Of a stretch of DNA of 64,000 bases, positions 1 through 10,469 are shown one piece after another. The position numbers and the translations under genes are program-made. The notes beneath the pieces were generated by a model. It made no database searches and had not been told where the DNA came from. It saw only the letters and a program-made list of their open reading frames with translations. Origin of the DNA: Tuctoria greenei (lineage: Eukaryota; Streptophyta; Magnoliopsida; Poales; Poaceae); assembly GCA_036927565.1 (NCBI GenBank), contig JAYESD010000111.1, positions 93,078 to 157,077 on the forward strand, read 5' to 3'. Every line of letters starts with the position of its first letter. Within the stretch, counting starts at the first letter, position 1.

Positions 1-2489
1 CTGTAAATGAGGATATCATCGAAGTAAACCACCACAAATTGTCCAATGAAAGCACGCAAAACCTCGTTCATTAATCGCATAAAGGTGCTGGGTGCATTAG
101 TTAAACCAAAAGGCATAACTAACCACTCATAAAGTCCAAACTTGGTTTTAAATGCAGTTTTCCATTCATCTCCTAGTGCCATTCTAATTTGGTGGTAACC
201 ACTACGCAAGTCAATTTTTGTGAAGATGATAGCACCACTCAATTCATCAAGCATGTCATCTAATCGAGGAATAGGATAACGATATCGAATGGTGATGTTA
301 TTAATCGCTCGACAATCAACACACATGCACCAACTACCATCTTTCTTAGGAACCAAAAGAACAGGAACGGAACAAGGGCTAAGGCTTTCACGAATGTACC
401 CGCGGTCCAAAAGATCTTGGACTTGTCGCTGAATTTCCTTAGTTTCTTGTGGATTCGCCCTGTATGCTGCACGATTTGGCAAACTTGCTCCTGGAATCAA
501 ATCGATCTTGTGTTCAATGCCTCTCATCGGTGGTAAACCAGGGGGTATCTCGGAGGGAAACACATCCTCAAACTCCTGCAAAAGGTTAGCAACAGCAGGG
601 GGCAATGCAATAGACAATTCATGAAGTGAAAACATGGCTTCTTTGCAAACTAAAGCATAGCACATCCCCTTAGCATCGAATAAATCAGCAAGTTCAGATT
701 TAGTTGCGAGCAATGATGGTGATTTTAACTTAATAACTTGCTGTTTTTCAGATTCTAATTTTGTTGCTTTGCCCTCACGAATTTTACTCTTCTCAAAATG
801 CACAATTTCAGCAGGAGTCATGGGGAGCAAAGTGATTTTCTTTCCCTTATGGATGAGAGTATATTTATTGGTTCTACCATGATGAATAGCATCTGTATCA
901 AATTCCCAAGGACGACCCAATAAAAGAGAACAAGCATCCATAGGAACAACATCAAAATCAGCAAAATCATGGTATGAACCAATTGAAAAATGGATTCTCG
1001 CTGTTTGTGTTACCCGAACCTTACCGCTGTTGTTGAACCATTGAATGTGGTACGGATGAGGGTGTGCTCTTGTTGTCAAACCGAGTTTCTTGACGACGTC
1101 CGTGTTTACCAAGTTATTGCAGCTACCTCCATCAATTATAGTGTGTACACGGCAGTCCTTGACGACGAGAAACATGTGGAAGAGGTTGTGTCGTTGTAGC
1201 TTGTCGTCGGTCTCCACTTTGGAGCTCAAGGCACGCTGCACAATGATGCTCCTATAGTTCTCCGTCGCCGCTGTACCAAGTACCTCTTCTTCGGTGTGTT
1301 CGTCATTTGGATCTGTAAAGTCAGTAGCAAGAGAATATTCATCTTCAACATCCGAAGTACTATCATACCCGCCATCGTCGCGTGCTATGTATGCTCGTTT
1401 GCTCGGGCAATCTCTCATCATATGACCAAGTCCCTGGCAGCGGTGACACTTAATGTCGGAAGTACGACCCGTAGAAGGAGTGGACGATGAAGGTTTGAAT
1501 GATGTCGCCTTGCTGCCTTCCGGCACGCGAGAAGGTGGAGCAGCAGGTATAGTTCGTTGGCCGCCATTGGGTGGTGTAGTCGCTGCACAGGGGGCCGAAG
1601 ATGGTGCTGTTTTGGATGGTGTAGTTGCTGTACGCGGCGTGAAGTTGCTCCTCGTGCGTTGTTGCTGTTGTTGTCGGCCCTGCAATTCTTTTTCTGCCAA
1701 CATAGCAAGCTGAAACAATCTGTTAACAGTATCATATTCCTTGTAATCAATAATGTCCTGAATTTCACGCCTCAACCCCCCATAAAAACGAGCTATTTTA
1801 TCATCCATGTCCTCTACTACCCCACAACGCAGCATACCCTTTTGTAACTCTTGATAATACTCCTCTACGGACATGTTACCTTGGTCTAAATGCTGCAATT
1901 TTTTGCGAAGGTCCCGCTGAAAAGATGGAGGAATAAATCGAACACGCATAGCTTCCTTTAATCTATCCCATGTTGGAGGATCAGTACTAGTTTTAACAAC
2001 TTCATTCCACCATATGATAGCAAAGTCCTTAAACTCACTAGTGGCTTGACGAACTCTATGTTGTTCAGGAACAAGATGGGAATTAAATTTTTGCTCTACT
2101 GTCATCTCCCAATCAAGATAAGCCTCAACATCATAAGCACCAGAAAAAGAGGGTATAGTAAATTTCACTTTAGCAAAAGGATCATCAGGAGGGCGATTAT
2201 AATTGTGATGATTATTACCTCCCATACCTCGACGATAAAGTGGCAGTCTTGACTGATTATTGTGATCTTCTAGTTCATCATAAGCATTGTCTTCTTGTCT
2301 TCCAGCGAGAGGCAACCGAGCCTCAACAGTATTCATCCGAAGAGCAAGGTCATCCAGTTGGCGAGTCAAGTTCGCCAATGACTCCTCCGTTGCTGCGTTG
2401 TATTTGGCGAACATATCCGTCATGGTCTTCATCATATCACGTAACTCAGCATGTTGAACACATTCGTCATTATTGTCTTCTCCTGCCAT
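1..2489 (-). CDS. gag-protease-reverse transcriptase polyprotein (5' part, runs off window)
   Basis: I checked the frame from the ATG at 2489-2487 (MAGEDNNDEC...) codon by codon and found no stop down to base 3, over 820 codons. The gag capsid region lies at about 2300-1700. A CCHC zinc knuckle follows at about 1455-1410 (C-HR-C-QGLG-H-MMRD-C). The protease-like linker is at about 1000-700. RT runs from about 500 to the edge, with the CMCVDCRAINNIT stretch near 330-290, TKIDLRSGYHQIRM near 225-180, and the catalytic box VVYFDDILIY at 32-3. Gag would package the RNA and RT would copy it. An unbroken frame in a window full of broken elements suggests a fairly young copy. RNase H, integrase and any chromodomain are off-window. 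Confidence 0.85.
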   Translation of the reverse strand, partial: MAGEDNNDECVQHAELRDMMKTMTDMFAKYNAATEESLANLTRQLDDLALRMNTVEARLPLAGRQEDNAYDELEDHNNQSRLPLYRRGMGGNNHHNYNRPPDDPFAKVKFTIPSFSGAYDVEAYLDWEMTVEQKFNSHLVPEQHRVRQATSEFKDFAIIWWNEVVKTSTDPPTWDRLKEAMRVRFIPPSFQRDLRKKLQHLDQGNMSVEEYYQELQKGMLRCGVVEDMDDKIARFYGGLRREIQDIIDYKEYDTVNRLFQLAMLAEKELQGRQQQQQRTRSNFTPRTATTPSKTAPSSAPCAATTPPNGGQRTIPAAPPSRVPEGSKATSFKPSSSTPSTGRTSDIKCHRCQGLGHMMRDCPSKRAYIARDDGGYDSTSDVEDEYSLATDFTDPNDEHTEEEVLGTAATENYRSIIVQRALSSKVETDDKLQRHNLFHMFLVVKDCRVHTIIDGGSCNNLVNTDVVKKLGLTTRAHPHPYHIQWFNNSGKVRVTQTARIHFSIGSYHDFADFDVVPMDACSLLLGRPWEFDTDAIHHGRTNKYTLIHKGKKITLLPMTPAEIVHFEKSKIREGKATKLESEKQQVIKLKSPSLLATKSELADLFDAKGMCYALVCKEAMFSLHELSIALPPAVANLLQEFEDVFPSEIPPGLPPMRGIEHKIDLIPGASLPNRAAYRANPQETKEIQRQVQDLLDRGYIRESLSPCSVPVLLVPKKDGSWCMCVDCRAINNITIRYRYPIPRLDDMLDELSGAIIFTKIDLRSGYHQIRMALGDEWKTAFKTKFGLYEWLVMPFGLTNAPSTFMRLMNEVLRAFIGQFVVVYFDDILIY

Positions 2490-3748
2490 TGTTAGTAGGA
2501 AACAAAAGACAACAAAAAAAATGGTATCCCTATCAACTACAGTGACAATGTGGAAGGTGGAAGAAAACAATCTCTCTCGCTCAAGCGTCTTACCACGCTC
2601 TTACAAGTGTTCTTACCGACACAGCAGGTGGTGTGGACGGTGAGATAAACCAATGAAGTGTGGGGTGATTGCAAAGGTACCTGTTATGCTCAAGAGAAAG
2701 GTGGAGCTTGGATGGCACAATATGGTGGCTAATAAGCAGAAAATCGTTAACATCTAAACAAAGTTGAATAAGTATTCAATGTAGGAAACTGTTGCTGGTC
2801 AACCGAGTGCCCTAGAGCCTAGCACAACACAAGGAAGTATCAAGGCAAAAGAAAGACAGAATGATATAACCAAACAAACAGCACCAAGTGGTATAGGCCA
2901 ATTGCTTTAATATGCGTGCTCTTCACCATTTTTTTTCTTTTTTGTAATATTTTTTTTTGATATTTTTTATTTACTCAGGAGCACAAATATAGGAAGCACA
3001 CAAATTTGCAGCTCAATTGGATGTAATATGCGGCCTATAGAAAATCAAGAAGATTCTTTAAAATTCGTGTTGAAACTTCGGAGGCCGGATAGCCTATCTT
3101 CCGAGGGGAATTTGGGCAATCTAATTTCGCCGAATGCGGCTATGCCGCCGAAAATCAGATGCGAAATTTCGCGTAGATGAATTTGAAAAAACAAATCGCC
3201 CGATTTCGAGTTCGTATGCGAAAGTTATGGCCGTTTTAAGGTAGGCTATCCGAGTTACGATTTTTTAGATGTTGATTCCAACTCAGTTTGAGAACAGAAC
3301 TCGCAATCGGATGCGAAAACGATCGGGAATTTGCACAGCAACTAAAGGAGTGGTGTGTGATGATTCAAGGATGAGTGGCACAAAGGTTTGTCACCTAATC
3401 TAGGGCTGGCGATGCGGGAGTTCACGCAAGGCGGCTAGCTATGGCAAACCGATGAACGTGGCGGATCGATTTGTTATTTAGGGATTGTGGAATAGGTGTC
3501 GAATAGCAAGAAAACAAGGACGAAACATGATAACTAGGACCCAAAAACACAAAGCTAAACCAGAAACAAGACTCAATCACACGAATGCAAACTCAACAAT
3601 GCAAACTGAAAAATGAAACTGCAGGCACTATAGTCTGGGAAGCGGTAAAAACGATCTAATTTTTTTTGTGGCTTTTCTGTGGACTCTAGGTACGAAACAA
3701 AACCGATCTAATGGAAGGAAGGAAAACAAAGATACCTCACGGGCAACC
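2490..3748 (-). other. 5' leader of the CRM-like element
   Basis: This is non-coding sequence between the primer site and the gag ATG, about 1.26 kb. It includes A/T-rich runs near 2925-2970 and G/C-mixed blocks. The part 2920-3748 is collinear, after reverse complementing, with 45276-46120, so it is element sequence and not host DNA. I see no ORF worth calling. Confidence 0.65.
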
Positions 3749-3764
3749 TGGAAATCTGATACCA
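3749..3764 (-). other. Primer-binding site, initiator Met-tRNA type
   Basis: On the minus strand TGGTATCAGATTTCC starts at 3764, three bases after the LTR end CATCA. The first ten bases match the usual plant Met-tRNA primer site TGGTATCAGAGC. The homologous site of the second copy (45276) reads TGGCATCAGATTTC. Confidence 0.7.
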
Positions 3765-3766
3765 AT

Positions 3767-4630
3767 TGATGAGTAGGTTTAGGCCCGATCTTCCGAAAGG
3801 TATGTCGATTGGGATGGAGAACTCGACGTTGATGATCCGCGGCACTCGAGCGGTTCGAGTACCCCTGCAATCACTATACCATGGCTCCGTTGGTTATCAA
3901 CCGTGCTGCACACGCTTGACCTCGCCAAGAAGGCTAATCCCTGCAAGTGCAACCGAGAACACGAGCAAGAACGTAGAAGACACGATCGGAAATCGCGAAG
4001 TTGGGGTCTCACAAACCGTAGAACGGCGACTTTATTGATCTAAGCAAAACCCACCAAATATGACCGGCGGCTGCAGTATTTATAGGCTAGGGTTCGACCA
4101 AAACACGATTAGACGCGTTCCTAATGGACTCTTATGGGATACAAGGCCCAAAGGCCCGATTCGGTGGCGTAGCACCGGACAGAAATCTGGATTCGACTTG
4201 TTTCAACGATTCCCAATGACTCCGGAGGTATTTTGAGGTGGGACCAGGACCATTGGAAAGTTTATCTTCTTCCCTTTTCGTGCATATGTATAACGTCGAA
4301 AACGGAGTCCGTATGCCTCCTGGGCGTCTGTTTTAAGGTGGACTGCTTCTAGACTCCGAGTTGAACTCGAGTCCGAGTTGTTAACTGTTTCCATCAACTT
4401 GTGGACGTCCCAGGTGGTTCTCCACGCTCCCAAGGCCTCCTTCCTTCACTTGTTGATCTTCTCCATTATTCCTAATAATAATTAAATCATCACATAGCAA
4501 TCTATTCTCAAACTCACATAAAAAAGAAGTTAAGAACGAATTCACCTGCTGATTTAATAACCGTGCCCGTGCTCTTGTGATTGGTCCTTGCAGTTCAATG
4601 CGCGTCTCCGCTGTTGTGATGTCCTCATCA
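3767..4630 (-). repeat. 5' LTR of the CRM-like element
   Basis: The LTR is about 864 bp and begins TG and ends CA. Its edges were set by comparison with 44414-45273: similarity to that copy stops at the same GAGGACATCAC start and CTCATCA end. The minus strand has a TATA box TATAAATA at 4084-4077. The U3 part also reads in frame as a polyprotein tail (ITRARARLLNQQVNSFL, about 4595-4545), consistent with pol overlapping the 3' LTR in the full element. Confidence 0.75.
4077..4084 (-). promoter_or_regulatory. LTR TATA box
   Basis: TATAAATA on the minus strand sits inside the LTR, about 310 bp before its 3' end. It would be the core promoter of the left-edge element. The matching place in the right-hand copy (about 44959-44967) reads TTTTGAATA and has lost the box. 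Confidence 0.55.
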
Positions 4631-5389
4631 TGTCGAAGCTTTGATAGCTCCGTCATTGTCCACCATCATTGTGGGATTTTCATTTTTCTTGCACACTGAA
4701 GTCAAGAAAGACAGTAAAGTCCATTTCTTATCTATAACTCATTTGCGACTTACTATTCCCATATGAAATTTTTGGTCAACAGCAATTCTATATGCAATCA
4801 AGCGTGTTTGTTTATTTTCTCCAGGTACAATCGTTTTCTGGACTCACCTTACTTAGGCTTGTCGGTGTGTAGGTAGAATGGCGTACTTAGGGTGCAGGAC
4901 CAGGCTAAGTCGATAGCACACTCCAAACCTAGATTGGCTTGGCGTTCAGGCGAGTAGGCCATTTAACAATGTTAAGACCCGAAAGAAATAACAATGCAAC
5001 TTGAATTATATATGAATTGTTCAAGCTAAAGCTTCTTAAGAATTGCACAACTTTGTTATAGACAAGAAAGAGTAAAATAAAAAAGAATGAGCCTGTATAA
5101 AATAAATGCACATGGAGTCTGTTTTCACATATCGATGTCTTTCATTATAGGTTCGGGGTACATGGGAGACAAGTACACTCTTAGGGTATGAAACCAAGCT
5201 AAGTTTGTTACATTTCTTGTTCGACCCAGGGTAGCTAGCTACACTTTTAGTTCTGAGACTGTGTCAAGTGTTGCTTGAACTTTGCGGACCTTCCTAAAAA
5301 GGTCCGGCTGTCCTCCTGGAGGAGCTACCCGTCTATGTACAATGACGCTATAACATACATCATATGTAATTACACTCACCTCTGTGATA
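4631..5389. other. Gap between two retrotransposons; no gene seen
   Basis: This is A/T-rich non-coding DNA. Two loosely similar stretches occur, around 4870-4915 and 5165-5210 (variants of CTTAGGGT...CCAAGCTAAGT). They may be remains of the Tat element's missing 3' LTR or an unrelated old repeat. I found no convincing coding sequence. Confidence 0.4.
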
Positions 5390-6601
5390 TTAAGCGTAAA
5401 ACTTACGGAGGTGCTCAATGTTCCAAGGATTATGGAGCGGTGTCCCATCCTCGGTTGCCAAGCGAACGCAACCGGGACAGGATACTTTGATCACTCAAAA
5501 GGGTCCTTCCCAGCTGGGGGGGAAGTTTGTTTAACCCTTATCGAGTTTGTATTCTCCGTAGTACCAGATCGCCTTCCTCGAGCTGTCGGCTATGCACATG
5601 CCTTTGCTGATAACGCCGAAGAGCTTGGCGGTATCGTGCATTTCAAACAGCTGCTCGGCACCTTCCCTCTTCAACGAGGTAAAGGTCTTCACGCTGGAGC
5701 TGATCCTGTGTGGCTACGTCGAAGGTTCGGACCCGGAGCGACTCCAAGGTGATTTATGGAGGAAGGACAGCTTTAGCTCTGTACACCAGGAAGAAGGATG
5801 TCTCTCCAGTTGACCGGTTTGGAGTTGTCCTGTTTGCCCACAATGTGGGCGGAAACTCCTCGATCCAGTTGGCTCCATGTTTTTTCAAGCACTCATATGT
5901 GCGCGTCTTGAGTCCCTTTAGGATTTCTGCATTTGCTCTCTCAGCTTGGCCATTGCTTGCCGGGTGAGCCACGGAAGCGTAGCTGACTTGAATGCCGAGG
6001 TCTTCGCAATATCCTTGGAATGCAGAACTTGTGAATTGGGTCCCGTGTCAGTTATGATCTTGTTTGGGACTCCAAATCTGCATACTAGGGACTGCAAGAA
6101 CTTGATAGCTGATTGCTTGTTTATTTTCACAACTAGAGTTGCTTCCGACCACTTGGTGAACTTATCGATGGCGACATACAGACACTTGTAACCTCCGACG
6201 GCTTTAGGGAAAGGTCCCAAGATATCCATACCCCACACAGCGAATGGCCATGTCGGAGGTATCATTTGTAGTGGTTGAGCTGGTGTGCGAATTTGCTTCA
6301 CATGGAACTGGCATGCTTCACATTTCTTCACTAGCTCGGTTGCATCCTGGAGTGATGTAGGTCAGTAAAAACCATGCTGGAAGACTTTACCGACCAACGT
6401 GCAGGAAGACGTGTGGTTCCCACACTCGCCTCCATGGATTTCCGCAAGGAGCTCGCGACCTTCTTCCCTTGTAATGCACAGCATTAGGACGCCATTGGCA
6501 CCACACCGGTAGAGATCCCCTTCCACCAGTATGTATCTTTTAGCCAATCTGACTATCCGGTCAGCAGATACATTGTCTTCAGGAAGTATGTTGTCTTTCA
6601 A
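5390..6601 (-). pseudogene. Tat integrase (broken)
   Basis: The integrase zinc-binding part is at 6601-6310, with H-x-H-like residues and the CEACQFHVKQ motif near 6325. A TGA replaces the tryptophan of the expected FYWPT motif near 6370. The catalytic core shows D in WGMDILGPF (about 6225), D in IITDTG (about 6065) and E in NGQAERAN (about 5955). After 5754 the C-terminal part continues in other frames with stops and ends with a RxLATEDG...NPWNIEHLRKFY tail and TAA at 5392-5390. Integrase would insert cDNA into the host genome. This copy cannot make it. Confidence 0.8.
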
Positions 6602-6755
6602 TTAGATCCGGATATTCGAGATCCATGCATCAGAGCTAACTTGAGCTTCTAAGTCTTGCGTGTTGGGTTGCTCGAAGCTTCCTGTAGCACCTACGACCCT
6701 TGATGGACACCATGGTAACAGGGCCATCGGGACCGCCAGCTTCGAGGTGCTGGTC

Positions 6756-7430
6756 TCACCCCCCTTTGCTCAGTTTGGCACGCTGAGCTGTTGGTCTTGA
6801 CAATCTCCGGACGAAGGTTTCACCGGGAGCCGGAGCTCCAGTTGAAGCTTTCGTCGAGAGTTCGTTGACTTCAGTGTTGTTGAGACGCTGGACATGGTAA
6901 AGATCCAGGACTTCAAAATCCTTCTTAAGCTTCTGGACTTCAAGAAGATATGCAGCTAGTTGAGGGTTGTTGCAGCAGCATTCACCTTTAACTTGTTTTA
7001 TAATGAGCTGCGAATCACCCTTTACCAACAACTACTTGACACCATATGCTAGTGCCACCTTGAGCCCATAGATTAATGTTTCATACTCTGCCATGTTGTT
7101 GGTCGCCTTAAAATCAAGGTAAACCATGTATTTGACCTTCTCCCCGGTCGGAGCAAGGAGAAGGATTCCATCTCTGCCCCCCCTGCTTCTGCATGGAGCC
7201 GTCGAAGTAGAGAGTCCAGTGAGGCTCAGTGAAGACCGGAACCTTAGGTTCCGGCTTCTGCTCACTGGGGCCCCTAGGATTTGATGGAGAAGGGGTCCAT
7301 TCTGCAACAAAGCCTGCCAATGCTTGACTCTTGATCGCTTGTCTTGGGACGAATTCAAGATCGATCTCAGCCAATAACGATGCCCACTTTGCGATGTTCC
7401 TAGTAGAATTGGGGTTATGCAATATTGCAC
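6756..7430 (-). pseudogene. Tat second (archaeal-type) RNase H, broken
   Basis: The segment after the regular RNase H reads HWTLYFDGS (about 7215), then KATNNMAEYETLIYGLKVAL (about 7110-7050) and KGDSQLIIKQVKGE (about 7025-6985). These are the D, E and D motifs of the extra RNase H found in Tat elements. Two frames are needed to read it: a shift lies near 7190 and a stop at about 7031. It sits between RNase H and integrase as expected. Confidence 0.75.
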
Positions 7431-8286
7431 GCAGTGGATAAGAGGTTACCAATGAAATCTTGTGAGCTTGAAAGTAGTGACGAAGCTTCCTAGAGGCGAT
7501 AAGAACTGCGTAGAGCAGTTTATGCACCTCTAGGTACCGAGTCTTTGCATCATGAAGTACTTCACTTATGAAGTACACTAGGCGCTGAACTGTCAAGAAC
7601 CTCCCGGAGGGGCCCGAAGCTTCCTCCTCATCGACCCGGACCCTCCCGGATGGGTCCAGACCTTTTTCGGGGACTTCCCGGTTCCTGCTAGAGGAACCCA
7701 GAGCTTCTTCTGAAGTGACCCCGACCCTCCCAGAAGGATTCGAATCTTCTTGTTCAACAACAGTAACTCCTTCATTTGAAGGAGGTTGATCCTTTGGCGT
7801 TTCACCTCGAGGATCCGGGTCTGGGGGCTGGGACCCAAACTCGCCTTCAGGTAGCTCCGGACCTTCCCGGAGGGGTCTGGATTCCTGAACTGGAGATGAT
7901 TCTGGCCTTTCCATAACCAGGACCATGCTAACAACATCGTCAGTTGCTGAAATGTAAAGCAGAAGTGGCTCACCAGGATTCGGAGCTACCAAAGTTGCTA
8001 GAGTGGTGAGGAACTGCTTCAGCTCTTGGAATGCCTTTTCTGCTTCTTCAGACCATTGGAATGGTTCGTACTTCTTCAATAATTTGAAGAAGGGTAGCGC
8101 CTGTTCCGCCAGGCTTGAGATGAACCGGCTGAGGGCACCTAGACACCCAGTCAGCTTCTGGACATCCTTGATGCGAGCTGGTGGCCGCATGTCTTCAGTA
8201 GCTTTAATATTCGCTGGATTCGCATCTGTTCCTCGGTGGTTCACCAAGAATCTAAGAAGCTTTCCGGAGCTAACCCAAAGACACAC
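7114..8286 (-). pseudogene. Tat RT connection/RNase H region with a roughly 100-residue repeat-rich insert
   Basis: This open segment starts with the RT thumb/connection (VQKLTGCLGALSRFISSLAE, about 8170-8110). It enters RNase H (EPLLLYISATDDVVSMVLV, about 7970-7915) and resumes with VQRLVYFISEVLHDAKTRY at about 7590-7535 and KLRHYFQAHKISLVTSYPL. Between MERPE and VQRLVYF lies a hydrophilic stretch of about 100 residues (about 7905-7595). It is built from imperfect repeats such as DPSGRVRVDEEEASGPSGR and NPSGRVGVTSEEALGSSSR. Family members normally need only a short linker there. The insert keeps the frame. Confidence 0.75.
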
Positions 8287-8938
8287 TTGTCTGGGTTCAG
8301 CTTTTTTCGTGTGATTCCCAACTTGTCGAAGACAGCTTGCAAGGTGTCAAGAAATGACTCCCTGTTCTTGATCTTGACGACGATGTCATCAACGTACACT
8401 TCCACTACATCTCTAATGAGCTCTCCAAAAGTTTTGTACATAGCTCGCACAAACATTGAAGCAGTGTTTTTGAGACCGAATGGCATGGAAGTGTAACAAT
8501 ATACTCCATCTACTGTGATGAAGGCAGTATGCTCTTCATCTTCCCTAGACATTCTGATTTGATGATACCCAAAATATGCGTCTAGGAAACACAGTAATTC
8601 ACACCGGAGGTGGAATCCACTATTTGATCTATTCTAGGTAGTGGAAATGGATCCTTTGGGCATGCCTTATTCAGTGTTGTGTAGTCGATACACATCTGAA
8701 GCTTCCCACCAGCTTTGGGTACAATGATTGGGTTTGCCAGCAATTTTGGGTGGAAGACTTCCCGGATAAATCCAGCTTCGAGCAACTTCTTCACTTCTTG
8801 ACGTATGAAGTTTTGTCGCTCTACTGATTCCTTCCGAGGCTTCTGATGTACAGGATGAGCGTCAGGATAAATCTTTAGGTTGTGCTCAATCACCTCCCTA
8901 GGGATCCCAGGCATTTGTGACGGTTGCCAGGCAAACAC
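8240..8938 (-). pseudogene. Tat reverse transcriptase (frameshifted)
   Basis: The first half (8938-8582) shows KACPKDPFPLPRIDQIVD. The second half (8552-8241) shows GYHQIRM, AFITVDGVYCYTSMPFGLKN and the catalytic box VEVYVDDIVVK at about 8405-8375. The two halves are in different frames, with the shift around 8580-8560. A stop follows LAPESFLDSW at 8241 and the next domain is again in another frame. The fold would copy element RNA to cDNA. This copy is inactive. Confidence 0.85.
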
Positions 8939-8977
8939 GTCGACATTAGCCCGAAGGAAAGTGATGAGCGCGAGTTT

Positions 8978-9838
8978 CTATTTGTCGTTCAGGCCTCCCG
9001 ATATACGGGTGGTCTGAGCAGCATCGGAACCAATTTGGATGACTTTGACGGGAATGTCGGTGTCGCCACTTGGTTGCACACGGGGTGCGGAAGTTGAGCC
9101 TCGATGATGAATGCTCGGAGGCTTCGGAGCTTGCTCCTTTCCAGATTCTTCCTCCTGCGTTGTAGCAAGCGTGTGGAGTTCTTCCAGAGCTGTAACTCCG
9201 ATGGTGCGATCTTCGCGGATCCGGAGAACGCCTGAGGGTGTTGGCATCTTCAACACCAAGTAGCCATAATGAGCAGCAGCCATGAATTTGTATAAATCTG
9301 GCCTGCCCAAGATAGCGTTGAATGGCAAGTTGATCTGTGCCACGTTGAAGACCAACTTCTCAGTCCTATAGTTCTCCCGAGTTCCGAAGGTCACCGGGAG
9401 AGCAATGGCACCAAGTGGGGTTATGGCTCCAGGACCTACTCCTGAGAAAGGTCGGGAGGGGCGAAGATCTGAAGGCCGGAGCTGAAGCTTGACGAAGGCT
9501 TTGAAGCTTATGAGGTTCAGCCCCGAACCTCCTTCCACCATTACATGGTGGAGCTGGATGTTATTGATGGTTGGAGATACCATCAATGGAAGTTGGCCAG
9601 CTCCGATCATGTTCTGAGGGCAGTCCGAAGCATCAAAGGTGATTGCAGTATCCATCCACTTCCGATGGGGTTCCACCCTGGCGGTGGGAGCTACAGAGGC
9701 CATGTCCCGCCGCATTGTCTTGAGGACACGGCGGGAAGTGATGTCCCACGAACCACCAAAGATGGTGTTCATGGTCTTCCGATGCTCGTTGTCGGAGACG
9801 TCAGAGTCGTCGTCAATGGAGGTGTAAACAGCCTTCAA
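8978..9838 (-). pseudogene. Tat gag C-terminal / aspartic protease region with altered active site
   Basis: The open segment runs MKAVYTSIDDDSDVSDNEHR through TFDASDCPQNMIGAGQLPL to a retroviral-type protease core. The catalytic triad position, D-G-G/S in the family, reads V-M-V-E-G-G-S-G-L-N at about 9525-9500, so Asp is replaced by Glu (codon GAA). The following FNAILGRPDLYKF motif (about 9330-9290) is normal. A TAG at 8977-8975 ends it before RT. The Glu for Asp change alone should abolish cleavage. Confidence 0.7.
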
Positions 9839-9861
9839 GACCTTTTTGGGGTCCTAAAAGC

Positions 9862-10469
9862 CTAACTCCTCTTCAGTCGGAGCTTCGTCAACTTTTTTTT
9901 TTCCTTCCCTTTGACGGAATGGAGCTTCTTCCCGGCGCTTGTTGTAACGCTCGGCAAGGTTCCCGACCTCTCGGCAGTCTTCCAGGTTGTGCTTGTCCGT
10001 CTTGTGTATGGGACACCACATCTTGGAGCTGCCACCGTCTTCAGACGACGACCGAGGTCGTTTCTTAGGGCGTGGCCCCCAGCCACCCGGAGCTGCGGCA
10101 GCTGCAGCAGTAGGTGTGTTGACCGACGACTTTTTTTGCTGTTGGACTTTTTATTCTTCTTACCACTCCCAGAGGTAGTGGTTTCACCCTTGGATGACTG
10201 TTTGTTGGCCTCCGGAGGTGGTTTACAGTGCATTTCTCAGCCCTCCGCAGCCTTGGCACACTTGTCTGCCAAGCTGAAGAGTTCCGTGACGCTAGTGACT
10301 TCCTTGGCCGCCAGCTTCTCCACATTTTCTTATCTCGAATGCCCTGCCTGAATGCTACAATAACAGAAGCGCTTGAGATAGAAGGAATGGTATTTTTTAC
10401 CTTGGAGAACCTCTGGATGAAAGATCGCAAGGACTCTCCCCCTTTTTGCTTGACAGCAAAAAGATCTAG
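9862..10469 (-). pseudogene. Tat gag middle/C-terminal remnants in shifting frames
   Basis: Pieces such as SFIQRFSKVKNTIPSIS (about 10425) and an acidic/basic tail (EKKKLTKLRLK near 9875) are the expected gag continuation but lie in different frames. An A/T run near 9892-9903 and other indels break it. It can be read only as a fossil. Confidence 0.55.

Larger units (their letters stand above)
1..4630 (-). mobile_element. Ty3/gypsy LTR retrotransposon, probably CRM-like chromovirus, left-truncated by window edge
   Basis: Read on the minus strand the order is 5' LTR (4630-3767), primer-binding site, 1.25-kb leader, then a gag-pol frame starting at 2489 and still open at base 1. The LTR begins TGATGAGGACATC and ends CTACTCATCA. 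The CRM assignment is inference. It rests on the TGATGARGACATC-type LTR start, the LTR length of about 0.86 kb, the long leader, and a polyprotein tail (GPITRARAR motif) encoded inside the LTR, which fits chromoviruses whose pol runs into the 3' LTR. A second copy of the same LTR and leader lies at 44414-46120 on the other strand. Other gypsy lineages remain possible because integrase and the 3' end are outside the window. Confidence 0.75.

Noticed and set aside
1418..1768. His/Arg/Leu-rich 116-codon ORF antisense to the listed plus-strand ORFs
   Set aside because: It is out of frame with the verified gag-pol frame on the same strand that carries the CCHC knuckle.
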